Origin: an uncultured Burkholderiales Genera incertae sedis bacterium
GTDB taxonomy: Bacteria; Pseudomonadota; Gammaproteobacteria; Burkholderiales; Eutrophovitaceae
Length of the DNA stretch: 17,725 nt
Reading direction: 5' to 3'
Assembly (NCBI GenBank): GCA_905479505.1
Contig: CAJQMS010000085.1
Coordinates: 1 to 17,725 of the forward strand
Shown here: positions 8,173-15,741 of the stretch, in pieces
Numbering within the stretch: position 1 is the stretch's first letter
Layout of the letters: each line of letters begins with the position of its first letter
Notes under the pieces: model-generated
Told to the model about the DNA's origin: nothing
The model's database searches: none
What the model saw: only the letters and a program-made list of their open reading frames with translations
Program-made: the position numbers and the translations under genes

Positions 8173-8928
8173 ATGTCAACACACGTTGGTAATGTAGGCT
8201 CAGCGGATTGTTTCGAAGGATCCCTAGGTCGCGACCTTCTATTGACGGAGCGCTCGATTATTGACGATATGATCAGTGATGTCTTCGGATTCAATGCTAT
8301 TCAAATTGGCTTTTCTGATTATGACTTTTTAAGTAATAGTCGAATCCCTAATAAGCATGCATTGTCGGAGTCACTAACAGCAGACATTTGCGGATGCCCC
8401 TACAAAAACCCCATAAAGTCTTGCTCCGTCGACCTCGTTGTGATGCCTCATGGCCTTGAATTTAGCTCTAATCCGCATAGTGTTGTTCGGGAAGTTGAAC
8501 GAATTTTATTACCTGGTGGAGTTTTGGTGCTGTCAGCATTTAATCCGTTAAGTTTTTGGGGGCTACGGCACATCATTAAGAGGTATACGAGCAGTGGAAA
8601 GCATGTTTCGCCGGAGTTATTGAGCCTATGGAGGATCAAGGATTGGTTAAAGTTACTGAGTATTGATATTGAGGCTGGGAGGTGGGGTTACTATCGTTTG
8701 CCTTTAGCGCGAGAAGATTGGCGAGAGCGTTTTCAATTTATGGAAAGCGCAGGCGATCGTTGGTGGCCAATATTTGGCGGCCTTTTTTTCTTAAAAGCCG
8801 TAAAAAAGGTACGAGGAATGCGCATAACACTAGACCGATGGCCAACATATAACCCTGTTCACCAGACTATTCGCTCAACACAAAAAGATACGGCTGAATC
8901 TTTAAAATCACGGAGATATACAGTATGA
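8173..8928 (+). CDS. YafS-like class I SAM-dependent methyltransferase
   Basis: The 251-residue protein resembles the methyltransferase found between gloB and rnhA in E. coli (YafS) and Pseudomonas. Its substrate is unknown. The post-I and central regions are typical of Methyltransf_11: a hydrophobic strand with an acidic residue (SVDLVVMPHGLEF, residues about 90-100), then EVERILLPGGVLVLSAFNP. The glycine-rich motif I is poor in this protein, reading GFNAIQIGFSD. A Trp/Arg-rich C-terminal half (REDWRER, RWWPIFGG) is conserved in these relatives. The ATG lacks a clear ribosome site. Its TGA overlaps the rnhA ATG by four bases, so the two are translationally coupled. Methyltransferase activity is inferred from family only. 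Confidence 0.85.
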   Translation: MSTHVGNVGSADCFEGSLGRDLLLTERSIIDDMISDVFGFNAIQIGFSDYDFLSNSRIPNKHALSESLTADICGCPYKNPIKSCSVDLVVMPHGLEFSSNPHSVVREVERILLPGGVLVLSAFNPLSFWGLRHIIKRYTSSGKHVSPELLSLWRIKDWLKLLSIDIEAGRWGYYRLPLAREDWRERFQFMESAGDRWWPIFGGLFFLKAVKKVRGMRITLDRWPTYNPVHQTIRSTQKDTAESLKSRRYTV

Positions 8929-9353
8929 CGATAATAGATATTTATACAGATGGCGCTTGTAAAGGCAACCCCGGTCCCGGAGGCTGGGGTGCCTACTTGA
9001 AGTCGGGAGATCATGAAAAGGATATATTTGGCGGTGACTCTCAAACAACTAATAATCGTATGGAGTTAATGGCGGTCATAGAAGCCCTAAAAACGCTTAA
9101 AAATCGGTCACGGATTCGATTGTTTATAGATTCTCAGTATGTCAAAAACGGAATAAATATATGGATTTCAAATTGGAAAAAAAATGGTTGGAGAACCAGT
9201 AACAAGAAAGCGGTTAAAAACGTCGACTTATGGATGCAATTAGATGAACTTGTGCCAAACCACGAGATCGAATGGATCTGGGTTAAGGGACATGCCGGGA
9301 ATTTCGGGAATGAGCGTGCGGACGCTTTAGCAAATCAGGGTGTACCACAATAG
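8925..9353 (+). CDS. rnhA: Ribonuclease HI
   Basis: RNase HI cuts the RNA strand of RNA-DNA hybrids, removing R-loops and primer remnants. The 142-residue product holds the complete active site: Asp9 (YTDGACKGNPGPGG), Glu47 (NNRMELMA), Asp69 (FIDSQYV) and Asp133 (ERADALA), with His123 in KGHAG. The basic handle region with WKKNGW (84-89) is present. It starts inside the methyltransferase stop codon (ATGA overlap) with GGAGA upstream. dnaQ follows after 32 bases. The rnhA-dnaQ pair is widespread in gammaproteobacteria, divergent in E. coli but co-oriented here. Confidence 0.97.
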   Translation: MTIIDIYTDGACKGNPGPGGWGAYLKSGDHEKDIFGGDSQTTNNRMELMAVIEALKTLKNRSRIRLFIDSQYVKNGINIWISNWKKNGWRTSNKKAVKNVDLWMQLDELVPNHEIEWIWVKGHAGNFGNERADALANQGVPQ

Positions 9354-9385
9354 TGGAAGCCAAAAAAAACTTGTAGGAGACAAAG

Positions 9386-10090
9386 ATGCGTTACGTTATG
9401 TTGGATACGGAGACCACAGGTCTTAGTCCGGCTAAAGGTCACCGGGTTATTGAAATCGCAGCCATCGAAGTGGAAAATAGGGCAGTCACTTCTAAGTCTT
9501 ACCAAGCATATCTCGACCCGAAGCGTCCGGTAGAGCCAGAGGCGTTCAAAGTCCACGGGCTTAGCGATGAGTTTCTCGAAGGTAAGCCCACATTTGATTT
9601 GATTGTTGATGAATTTTTAGCATTCGTAAAGGGCAGTACTGTGGTCATTCACAATGCGCCTTTTGATGTGGGTTTTTTGAATATGGAGCTAGGAAAGATT
9701 GGCTTGGGAACGTTTGGAGACCATTGCCATGAGGTGATCGACTCATTATCGATGGCGAGGCGGCTTCATCCGGGGCGCAGAAACTCGCTGGATGCGCTTT
9801 GTGAGCGCTATGCCGTTGACCGATCTTCTCGAACACTGCATGGGGCGCTAATTGATACTCAGTTACTTGCTGAAGTTTACTTGGCGATGACTCGAGGCCA
9901 GGATAGCTTTTTGAATGATGATGCGCCTAGGAGGCATACCGCTAAAATCGATAAAAGTGTTTCGGTCTCAAAAAGGCAGGTGCACGTGCTGGAGGCCTCA
10001 GTGGATGAGTTGACGCGACATGATAACTATCTCGACCGACTGAACCACGCAGAGGAGATTCAACCAATATGGAAAGGTCCTGACGAGTAA
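9386..10090 (+). CDS. dnaQ: DNA polymerase III epsilon subunit, 3'-5' proofreading exonuclease
   Basis: Epsilon proofreads for the replicative polymerase and binds the alpha subunit and the sliding clamp. The 234-residue protein has Exo I with Asp7 and Glu9 (LDTETTGL), Exo II with Asp94 (HNAPFDVGF), and Exo III of the H-x4-D type with His152 and Asp157. After the nuclease domain the clamp-binding region reads MTRGQDSFL, a variant of the E. coli MTGGQTSMAF. A variable linker of about 60 residues then leads to the alpha-binding C-terminus. A strong TAGGAG site lies about seven bases before the ATG. The stop TAA is followed at once, in the same frame, by the ATG of the DUF2256 gene. Confidence 0.96.
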   Translation: MRYVMLDTETTGLSPAKGHRVIEIAAIEVENRAVTSKSYQAYLDPKRPVEPEAFKVHGLSDEFLEGKPTFDLIVDEFLAFVKGSTVVIHNAPFDVGFLNMELGKIGLGTFGDHCHEVIDSLSMARRLHPGRRNSLDALCERYAVDRSSRTLHGALIDTQLLAEVYLAMTRGQDSFLNDDAPRRHTAKIDKSVSVSKRQVHVLEASVDELTRHDNYLDRLNHAEEIQPIWKGPDE

Positions 10091-10258
10091 ATGCGTCGCG
10101 ACGTCAAAACCACGCCCTTGAGGATAAAAAAATCAAATTTACCCTCTAAAATTTGTTCTGTTTGTTTGAAGCCTTTTACTTGGCGGAAGAAATGGGAGAG
10201 AGATTGGGAGCAAGTTAAATATTGTTCGGAACGGTGCCGCCGCTCGAAAGGATCGTGA
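10091..10258 (+). CDS. DUF2256 small zinc-finger-like protein
   Basis: This 55-residue ORF is short but convincing. It carries the DUF2256 signature: KSNLPSK, then Cys22-x2-Cys25, PFTWRKKWERDWE, and Cys44-x3-Cys48 with CSERCRR. The four Cys should bind one zinc ion. The function is unknown; in many bacteria and cyanobacteria this family sits beside or is associated with cryptochrome/photolyase-family genes, as here. The ATG directly follows the dnaQ stop in the same frame, with GGAAAGG upstream as ribosome site. Its stop lies seven bases before the photolyase ATG. A role linked to the photolyase is an inference from context. Confidence 0.9.
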   Translation: MRRDVKTTPLRIKKSNLPSKICSVCLKPFTWRKKWERDWEQVKYCSERCRRSKGS

Positions 10259-10265
10259 GGAATAC

Positions 10266-11792
10266 ATGAAAGAGTTACGTTTAATCTTAGGTGACCAGCT
10301 AAATATAAATCACTCATGGTTCACCGAGGTCGATAGCCAAATCGTCTACTTAATGATGGAGGTTAAGTCGGAAGCAACCCGTTCTCCTATACATGCCCAA
10401 AAGTTGTTGGGTACTTTTGCCGCAATGCGTTATTTTTCTGCTCAATTAGTTGAGCGTGGCCACCAAGTCGAATACCTTAAAATTGATGAGTCTGATAATC
10501 AACAGTCGTTTAGCGGCAACCTAGAGCATCAATGCCAATACCATTCGGCCCACAGTTTTTTTTGGCAGGAACCCGACTCCCATTACGTTGACAGAGAATT
10601 GTCGAGGTTTCTTAAAAACTCTGGTCTTCCAGGAGGGAGTGTATCCTCTGAGCATTTTTATGAAGAGCGCGATTCGCTGGAGCTTTTCATGGAGAAGAAA
10701 AAATCCTGGAGAATGGAGAGTTGGTACCGTCATTTGAGGGTTAAACATGACGTTTTGATGAGCGACGCGAAACCTCTCGGAGGTGGTTGGAATTTTGATA
10801 AAGAGAATAGAAAAAGTTGGCGCGGGGAGCCAAGGCCAGACGCTTTTGTAAGACCAAGTCATGATCACTCTCAATTATGGGATGAGATAGTTCATTCAGG
10901 CATCGCTACCTTCGGTAACCCAAGTGCTGATAACTTTCAATGGCCAATCAGTCGAGAGGAGTCTTTGGCGCAGCTAGAAAGTTTTTGTGAAACCAATCTT
11001 CGCCATTTTGGCGATTACCAAGACGCAATGTCAGTAAAACATGAGACCTTGTTTCACTCTTTGTTATCGTTTTCGTTAAATACAAAATTGATCTCTCCAA
11101 AAGAAGTCGTTGATAGAGTGATTGGTGGGTTAACAGAGGATTTCGAAAATATCGCTAGTATCGAGGGATTTACTAGGCAAATCCTGGGTTGGAGAGAGTA
11201 TATTCGAGGCATTTACTGGGCCAAAATGCCGGAGTACCTCACAAGTAATGAATTTTCATTCACTAGGAAGTTACCTAAGTGGTATTGGACTGGGGAAGTT
11301 GGGATGAATTGTCTTAGCGTCACGATCAAACAGTCGTTGAGTACAGGTTATGCCCATCACATTCAACGCTTGATGATTGTTGGTAATTTTTCCCTACTGG
11401 CTGGTTTGAACCCTCATGACGTTCACCTGTGGTATCTGGGAATTTATATTGATGCTCTAGAGTGGGTGGAGGCACCTAATACCATCGGAATGAGCCAATA
11501 CGCCGACGGTGGAGTTCTTGCAACAAAGCCGTATGTCTCCAGCAGCGCATACATTGATCGGATGAGTGATTACTGTAAGGGTTGCCGATATAGTCGAAAG
11601 GAGAAAAATAACGAAAAGTCATGCCCTTTCGATACGTTATATTGGGACTTTTTATCATCTCAAAGAAAAACCTTTGATAAGAATCCTAGAATGGCTATGA
11701 TGTTAAAAAACCTAGATCGAAAGCCTGATGAAGAGCGGGTGGCAATAAGCAGTCATGCGAAATTATTGCGGGAAGGTATTGAGCAACTATAA
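10266..11792 (+). CDS. FeS-BCP family photolyase/cryptochrome-like protein (probable (6-4) photolyase)
   Basis: The 508-residue product belongs to the 'deoxyribodipyrimidine photolyase-related' family, whose studied members are Agrobacterium PhrB, a (6-4) photolyase, and Rhodobacter CryB. It has an N-terminal alpha/beta antenna domain (LRLILGDQLN at the start) and a C-terminal helical FAD domain from about residue 240, with GWREYIRGIYW, TGYAHHIQRLM (His364, His365) and DVHLWYLG. Four cysteines, 349, 437, 440 and 453, sit one residue from the PhrB cluster ligands (350, 438, 441, 454), so a [4Fe-4S] cluster is expected. GAGGA precedes the ATG. Probable role: light-driven DNA lesion repair. A photoreceptor role cannot be excluded from sequence. 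It is probably cotranscribed with rnhA, dnaQ and the DUF2256 gene. Confidence 0.93.
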   Translation: MKELRLILGDQLNINHSWFTEVDSQIVYLMMEVKSEATRSPIHAQKLLGTFAAMRYFSAQLVERGHQVEYLKIDESDNQQSFSGNLEHQCQYHSAHSFFWQEPDSHYVDRELSRFLKNSGLPGGSVSSEHFYEERDSLELFMEKKKSWRMESWYRHLRVKHDVLMSDAKPLGGGWNFDKENRKSWRGEPRPDAFVRPSHDHSQLWDEIVHSGIATFGNPSADNFQWPISREESLAQLESFCETNLRHFGDYQDAMSVKHETLFHSLLSFSLNTKLISPKEVVDRVIGGLTEDFENIASIEGFTRQILGWREYIRGIYWAKMPEYLTSNEFSFTRKLPKWYWTGEVGMNCLSVTIKQSLSTGYAHHIQRLMIVGNFSLLAGLNPHDVHLWYLGIYIDALEWVEAPNTIGMSQYADGGVLATKPYVSSSAYIDRMSDYCKGCRYSRKEKNNEKSCPFDTLYWDFLSSQRKTFDKNPRMAMMLKNLDRKPDEERVAISSHAKLLREGIEQL

Positions 11793-11854
11793 AGTCGGTT
11801 TGAGTTAAATTTTTCTTACCTCGAATTATATGGTTATTAACTAGGAGTGAGTTT

Positions 11855-12193
11855 GTGATGCGCGGTGTATTGGTGTTTTTGATCGGAATGTTTCCATGTC
11901 ACTTTGCCGGCGCTTGGAGTAGCGATGTCCAAGCATCAGGCTCATTTACAGCAACTATCGCTTACGAAAATCAAAATATATATCAAGTGCACATGTCTCC
12001 TGTCTCTAATTTGCACTGGATAACGACCGAGTCGTGTGATTTAGAGCTTCTTTTTGATGATGTCATTGTGGAAATTTACGAGAAGAATGGCCAACGTTTT
12101 GGCGCGGTTTTTCAGTTAGTGCAAAGCGATAGCGCTCAAGAGGAATGGCCGCAATGTGTAGTATCCGGGCTGTATAGCGAAGATCCAAACTAG
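11855..12193 (+). CDS. Small exported protein of unknown function
   Basis: I do not recognise the family. The 112-residue product starts with a hydrophobic signal peptide (about 1-20, ending FAGA before WSSD). It continues as a small acidic domain of alternating beta-like segments (FTATIAYENQ, VIVEIYEKNG, FGAVFQLVQ). Two cysteines remain in the mature part (61 and 101), placed to form a disulfide in the periplasm. AGGAG at 11843-11847 supports the GTG at 11855, seven bases away; the ATG at 11858 is an equally reasonable start. It follows the photolyase by 62 bases and ends 14 bases from the convergent cNMP-binding-like gene. Confidence 0.75.
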   Translation: MMRGVLVFLIGMFPCHFAGAWSSDVQASGSFTATIAYENQNIYQVHMSPVSNLHWITTESCDLELLFDDVIVEIYEKNGQRFGAVFQLVQSDSAQEEWPQCVVSGLYSEDPN

Positions 12194-12207
12194 TCTTCAA
12201 GAAATAA

Positions 12208-12864
12208 TTACTCTTTACGTTTAATTTTTTCTGTCAAATCTATGCTTATGCTGTGCCTAAGCAAAATGCCTAATGTGGGATTTCGAGACAAAAGCTGCTC
12301 TAAGGCGGTACGATCCCAAGAGATTAAACGGGTGGCGGTTTGAGTAATTGTTGTGGCGGACGCGTTACCCTTATTAATGAAAGACATTTCTCCGATAAAC
12401 GTTCCATCCGATATCTCGGCAATCTCTTTTTTATTCTGGTTAATAGCAACTCTGCCGTTTTGGATGAAGTACAGCTTGTTAGGTGTTTTATCCTCGGTCG
12501 TCAAAATGCTACCAGCTTTCACAGTTTCCCATTGACCTGAACGTAATAATTTGGCTAGTTCAACTTTGTTAAAGTTTGAGAAACTCGTGTCCAGCATTTC
12601 AAGTTCGATTTCACTCAGGGTTACCTTTGATTTTTCGAAGTAAATTTGGAAAAGACGCCCAAAATTGATTAATGCAAATAAAATACACCAATAAAGAGGT
12701 ATCAAATCGGGAGAACCCATCGGATGGAAGTAATTGTATAAAATTGCAGCCAGAGAACTAAAAATCGCAAGAACTCTCAGCGTGATGATGTCCTTTACGA
12801 CAAAGGAGAGGGCGGTCAAAAAAAAAGCAAAATGTCCGATGATTGACACGAGTTGTATAGACAT
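12208..12864 (-). CDS. Membrane protein with cyclic-nucleotide-binding-like domain (Popeye-type architecture)
   Basis: Three transmembrane helices (about residues 4-24, 26-46 and 54-76) are followed by a cNMP-binding fold. This is the layout of Popeye-domain proteins. The CNB part shows KAGSILTTED, LYFIQNGRVAI and the phosphate-binding cassette FIGEMSFINKGNASATT. The cassette keeps Gly158-Glu159, but the Arg that normally holds the cyclic phosphate (as in PRSAT) is Ala168, so canonical cAMP binding is doubtful. I place the start at ATG 12864 (218 residues) because AGGTGA lies five bases upstream. The GTG at 12873 overlaps that ribosome site. It is divergent from the aldehyde dehydrogenase gene. 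The ligand and output are unknown; no enzymatic domain is attached. Confidence 0.82.
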   Translation of the reverse strand: MSIQLVSIIGHFAFFLTALSFVVKDIITLRVLAIFSSLAAILYNYFHPMGSPDLIPLYWCILFALINFGRLFQIYFEKSKVTLSEIELEMLDTSFSNFNKVELAKLLRSGQWETVKAGSILTTEDKTPNKLYFIQNGRVAINQNKKEIAEISDGTFIGEMSFINKGNASATTITQTATRLISWDRTALEQLLSRNPTLGILLRHSISIDLTEKIKRKE

Positions 12865-12961
12865 AGGCATCACCTAAGGTATTAAATCTGAAATCATCAT
12901 ACTCGTCTTTTGTTCCTGGGAGTGGTCATGTAACTGGATGAGTATTTTATGTTGAGATGAT

Positions 12962-12991
12962 TTGATAGAATCCGTAAAGAATTGCTTTAAT
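12962..12991 (+). promoter_or_regulatory. Possible promoter for the aldehyde dehydrogenase gene
   Basis: TTGATA (12962-12967) and TTTAAT (12986-12991) are separated by 18 bases, each with one mismatch to the sigma-70 consensus. It lies in the 153-base divergent region and would give a leader of about 20 bases. The region is AT-rich, so chance matches are likely. Confidence 0.35.
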
Positions 12992-13017
12992 TAATATAAA
13001 TATCGAAGGATAGGTTT

Positions 13018-14448
13018 ATGCATAAAGAAACTGATTTTTTTATTGATGGGTCGTGGGTCAAGCCAAACTCTAACCGAACGCTCTCGGTTATTAATCCTTC
13101 TACTGAGGAGTCTATTTGTCAGGTCACTCTCGGCGATGAAAGTGATTTGAATCGAGCCGTTGAGGCAGCTAAAAATGCTCAGCCAGAATGGGCTGTCACG
13201 TCAAAAGAGGAACGTCTTGCGTTACTTGAATCATTATTGAGTATTTACAAATCGAAGATGGGTGAGATGGCTCAAGTCATTTCAGACGAAATGGGCGCAC
13301 CGATTTCACTTGCGCAATCAGCCCAGGCAGGCGCTGGTTTTGCGCATTTGCGTCAAACTATTAAGACCTTGGAGGGTTTTAGTTTTGCCACTGAAGTCCC
13401 TAAGAAAGAGGGAGTTGACCATATTTTTCATGAGTCATTGGGTGTCGTGGGATTAATTACACCATGGAATTGGCCAATGAATCAGGTGATGTTAAAAGTT
13501 GCTCCTGCTTTAGCAGCAGGCTGTTCAGTAGTTCTAAAGCCGTCTGAAGTGGCGCCGTTATCAGCTATGTTACTGGCAGAGATGATTGAAGAGGCAAACT
13601 TTCCCAATGGTGTATTCAACTTGATTAATGGCGACGGTACTGGTGTAGGCTCTTGGTTAACCCAGCATCCAGATGTGGCTGCAATATCATTCACTGGGTC
13701 TACCCGAGCTGGGAGACTGATCATGAAGTCCGCCAGTGAGCACGTTAAGCCTTTATGTTTAGAGCTTGGTGGTAAAGGTGCAAATATTATCTTTGCGGAT
13801 GCTGATGAGAAAGCAATAAGCAGAGGAGTTCGCCAATGTTTTCTAAACAGCGGACAATCATGTAATGCTCCTACCAGAATGCTTGTGGAGGAGTCGCTCT
13901 ATGAGTCAGCAATTGAGCAGGCGCAAGAAATGGCAAAAAAGACGCTTGTTGGTTTCGCGCATGAAGAAGGAAGACACATTGGTCCGGTTGTTTCGGAGAT
14001 CCAATTCCAAAAGATTCAAGTACTGATAGCTCGCGGTATTGAGCAAGGTGCGCGGCTTGTATCAGGCGGAGTAGGTCGCCCCGAGGGGTTTGAGAAAGGA
14101 TTTTTTGTTAAGCCTACAGTGTTTGCAGATGTCACTCCAGATATGGATATATTTAAAGAAGAAATATTTGGTCCGGTACTCTCGATTATTCCATTTAAGG
14201 ATCAAGCGCACGCCGTTGAACTGGCGAATGATACGCCTTATGGGTTAACTAACTACATCCAAACAGGGGATCCTGATCGCGCGCGCGAGCTTGCCCGTAA
14301 ATTGCGTTCCGGAATGGTTGAAGTGAATGGTGCGTTGCTTAGTCCAGCAAGTCCGTTTGGCGGTGTAGGGTTATCCGGAGTAGGACGTGAGGGCGGCGTA
14401 TGGGGGTTGGAGGAGTTTCTATATCCAAAAGCAGTGAGTGGCATTTAA
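13018..14448 (+). CDS. NAD(P)-dependent aldehyde dehydrogenase (CddD/SSP0762-like ALDH)
   Basis: The enzyme oxidises an aldehyde to its acid with NAD(P)+. The 476-residue length is standard. It has ITPWNWPMNQ (active-site Asn), KPSEVAP (cofactor-binding Lys), FTGSTRAG, Glu249 in LELGGKGAN as general base, catalytic Cys282 in NSGQSCNAPTR, and EEIFGPVLS. The pattern GQSCNAPTRMLV and the C-terminal SPASPFGGVGLSGVGREGG fit the group related to 6-oxolauric acid dehydrogenase (CddD), but the substrate cannot be read from sequence. AAGGA lies before the ATG. The gene stands alone, divergent from the cNMP-binding-like gene and 67 bases before the DUF3429 gene. Confidence 0.93.
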   Translation: MHKETDFFIDGSWVKPNSNRTLSVINPSTEESICQVTLGDESDLNRAVEAAKNAQPEWAVTSKEERLALLESLLSIYKSKMGEMAQVISDEMGAPISLAQSAQAGAGFAHLRQTIKTLEGFSFATEVPKKEGVDHIFHESLGVVGLITPWNWPMNQVMLKVAPALAAGCSVVLKPSEVAPLSAMLLAEMIEEANFPNGVFNLINGDGTGVGSWLTQHPDVAAISFTGSTRAGRLIMKSASEHVKPLCLELGGKGANIIFADADEKAISRGVRQCFLNSGQSCNAPTRMLVEESLYESAIEQAQEMAKKTLVGFAHEEGRHIGPVVSEIQFQKIQVLIARGIEQGARLVSGGVGRPEGFEKGFFVKPTVFADVTPDMDIFKEEIFGPVLSIIPFKDQAHAVELANDTPYGLTNYIQTGDPDRARELARKLRSGMVEVNGALLSPASPFGGVGLSGVGREGGVWGLEEFLYPKAVSGI

Positions 14449-14478
14449 TTACTGAGGGCATGATTTTATTGATGAGTG

Positions 14479-14514
14479 GTTTGTCTTGCAGTTTGTCTTG
14501 TAGTTCGTCTTGTC
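14479..14514 (+). repeat. Three tandem 12-bp repeats before the DUF3429 gene
   Basis: The units are GTTTGTCTTGCA, GTTTGTCTTGTA and GTTCGTCTTGTC, differing at one to three positions. The array ends one base before the ATG at 14516 and fills the place where a ribosome site would be. No Shine-Dalgarno sequence is present within it. In the gene's own frame there is a stop (TAG) at 14501-14503, so the repeats are not coding for this protein. Confidence 0.85.
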
Positions 14515-14515
14515 T

Positions 14516-14944
14516 ATGAGACAAGCTCAAATTAAAATCCTGGGATATGGCGGGCTTATCCCCTTTTTTGGATGTGTGGCTCTGGCACATGGTTCGGAGC
14601 AGCCTGACTTTTGGATTTATTCCCTTCACATCTATGGGGTAATAATTGCATCATTTCTGGGCGCCATTTCGTGGGGCTTAGCTATTTCGTCTAAAAGTAT
14701 GCTTCCTGTTCAGCGAGATTTCTTAGTTTATTGGGGCGTGATCCCGGCTATTTTGGGTTGGGTCTGTATGCTCATCCCGCAAACTGTCCGACTCTATCCA
14801 CTGTTGCTTTTGTTTCTCCTTAATTTGGGAGTCGATGTCTATATTTGTAAGAAGCATACCTTGCCCAAATTTTGGTTGGAACTAAGAGTGTACTTGACCT
14901 GTGGTGTGGTTTTAGCCCTTCTATTCGCGGCTATTAGTCTTTAA
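14516..14944 (+). CDS. DUF3429 family inner-membrane protein
   Basis: A 142-residue hydrophobic protein with about five transmembrane helices and short polar loops. It matches the DUF3429 pattern of LGYGGLIPF at the start, YGVIIASFLGAISWG in helix 2, and WGVIPAILGW in helix 3. No enzymatic motif is visible and the function is unknown. ATG at 14516 is preferred. A TTG two codons earlier (14510) is the only other in-frame choice after the stop at 14501. No ribosome site is seen; a 12-bp repeat array occupies that place. Its TAA overlaps the stop codon of the convergent pseudo-HD gene through a shared TTAA. Confidence 0.82.
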   Translation: MRQAQIKILGYGGLIPFFGCVALAHGSEQPDFWIYSLHIYGVIIASFLGAISWGLAISSKSMLPVQRDFLVYWGVIPAILGWVCMLIPQTVRLYPLLLLFLLNLGVDVYICKKHTLPKFWLELRVYLTCGVVLALLFAAISL

Positions 14945-15741
14945 AGGTGAGAATACATTTGTGAGACGATGGCGCGCCCCTGACTTGTCTCTCTTAAAAG
15001 TAATATCTCTTCTCCTACATCAGGATACAACCGCTCCCAAAAGTAGTGAACCCATTTTTCACGGAATTCAGCGAGATTTTTGAATATTTTTTCGTCAATT
15101 AAACCAGCTTCTTTCGCTGATAAGTAAAACTCCACCATCTTACGATCGTAGTTGTTGTCAGACATTAGTGAAATAATTTGAATGGCGCGAACGTATTTAG
15201 CCGTTTCATCAACAGCTACATTATCTAGGGGTATAGCACCGAAAAAGTCAGCATATTCGATTGCTCTGCTGACTATTTTAAAGTTGGTATTTGTATCTAG
15301 AAAAGAGATATCTTGGATAAACTTCTTGCTTCTGAAAGCTTTATATGACCACATCGAAGAATCAGTGTGTGTATTGTCAACGGATACGGGTTTATCGGAG
15401 CTTATTTTTTGATTTTCGCCATCATCATCTTCTAGGACTCCTTTGATGATTCCGATGTTACAAAAGAGCACAGATGCCATCAGGTTGATTACTTGCTCGG
15501 GCATGACCACACCATCCCGACAGCGCATAGCGTTAAGAACATGTAAGCCGATGGAAGAAGTTGAAAGCACGTTTCCGAGCGAGAAATAAAGGCTACTGGA
15601 CTTTGCAAAACGTGTGAACGCAATCAGCGCCATATTTTTAACGATATCTGACGCTTGCATGACGTCGTCGTTTTGATATTCGATTGATTCAGCGAGCACT
15701 CGTTCGAATTCAAATTTTGCAATTCGCGTGAAATTAATCAT
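14941..15741 (-). CDS. Degenerate HD-domain protein, probable pseudoenzyme partner of the HD-GAF protein
   Basis: I find no known name for this 266-residue protein, but it aligns by eye with the HD domain of its upstream neighbour. SSLYFSLGN (49-57) matches DALYHDVEH, FCNIGIIKGVL (93-103) matches FHDIGYVKNIL, and EYADFFG (162-168) matches GSADLIG. The metal-binding His51, Asp52, His55, His92 and Asp93 of the neighbour become Phe53, Ser54, Asn57, Cys94 and Asn95, while the late Asp (165) is kept. The C-termini also match (RLYPDVGEEILLLRETSQG against RPHIGSALKYLQVTDEG). It has no GAF domain. Its ATG overlaps the neighbour's TGA (ATGA), so production is coupled. Catalysis by metal hydrolysis looks impossible; a regulatory or heterodimer role is inferred. 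Confidence 0.75.
   Translation of the reverse strand: MINFTRIAKFEFERVLAESIEYQNDDVMQASDIVKNMALIAFTRFAKSSSLYFSLGNVLSTSSIGLHVLNAMRCRDGVVMPEQVINLMASVLFCNIGIIKGVLEDDDGENQKISSDKPVSVDNTHTDSSMWSYKAFRSKKFIQDISFLDTNTNFKIVSRAIEYADFFGAIPLDNVAVDETAKYVRAIQIISLMSDNNYDRKMVEFYLSAKEAGLIDEKIFKNLAEFREKWVHYFWERLYPDVGEEILLLRETSQGRAIVSQMYSHL

Noticed and set aside
14339..14629. Minus-strand reading frame with DKLQ-type repeats
   Set aside because: It is the antisense reading of the 12-bp array and of the ALDH and DUF3429 genes, without a ribosome site or recognisable domain.
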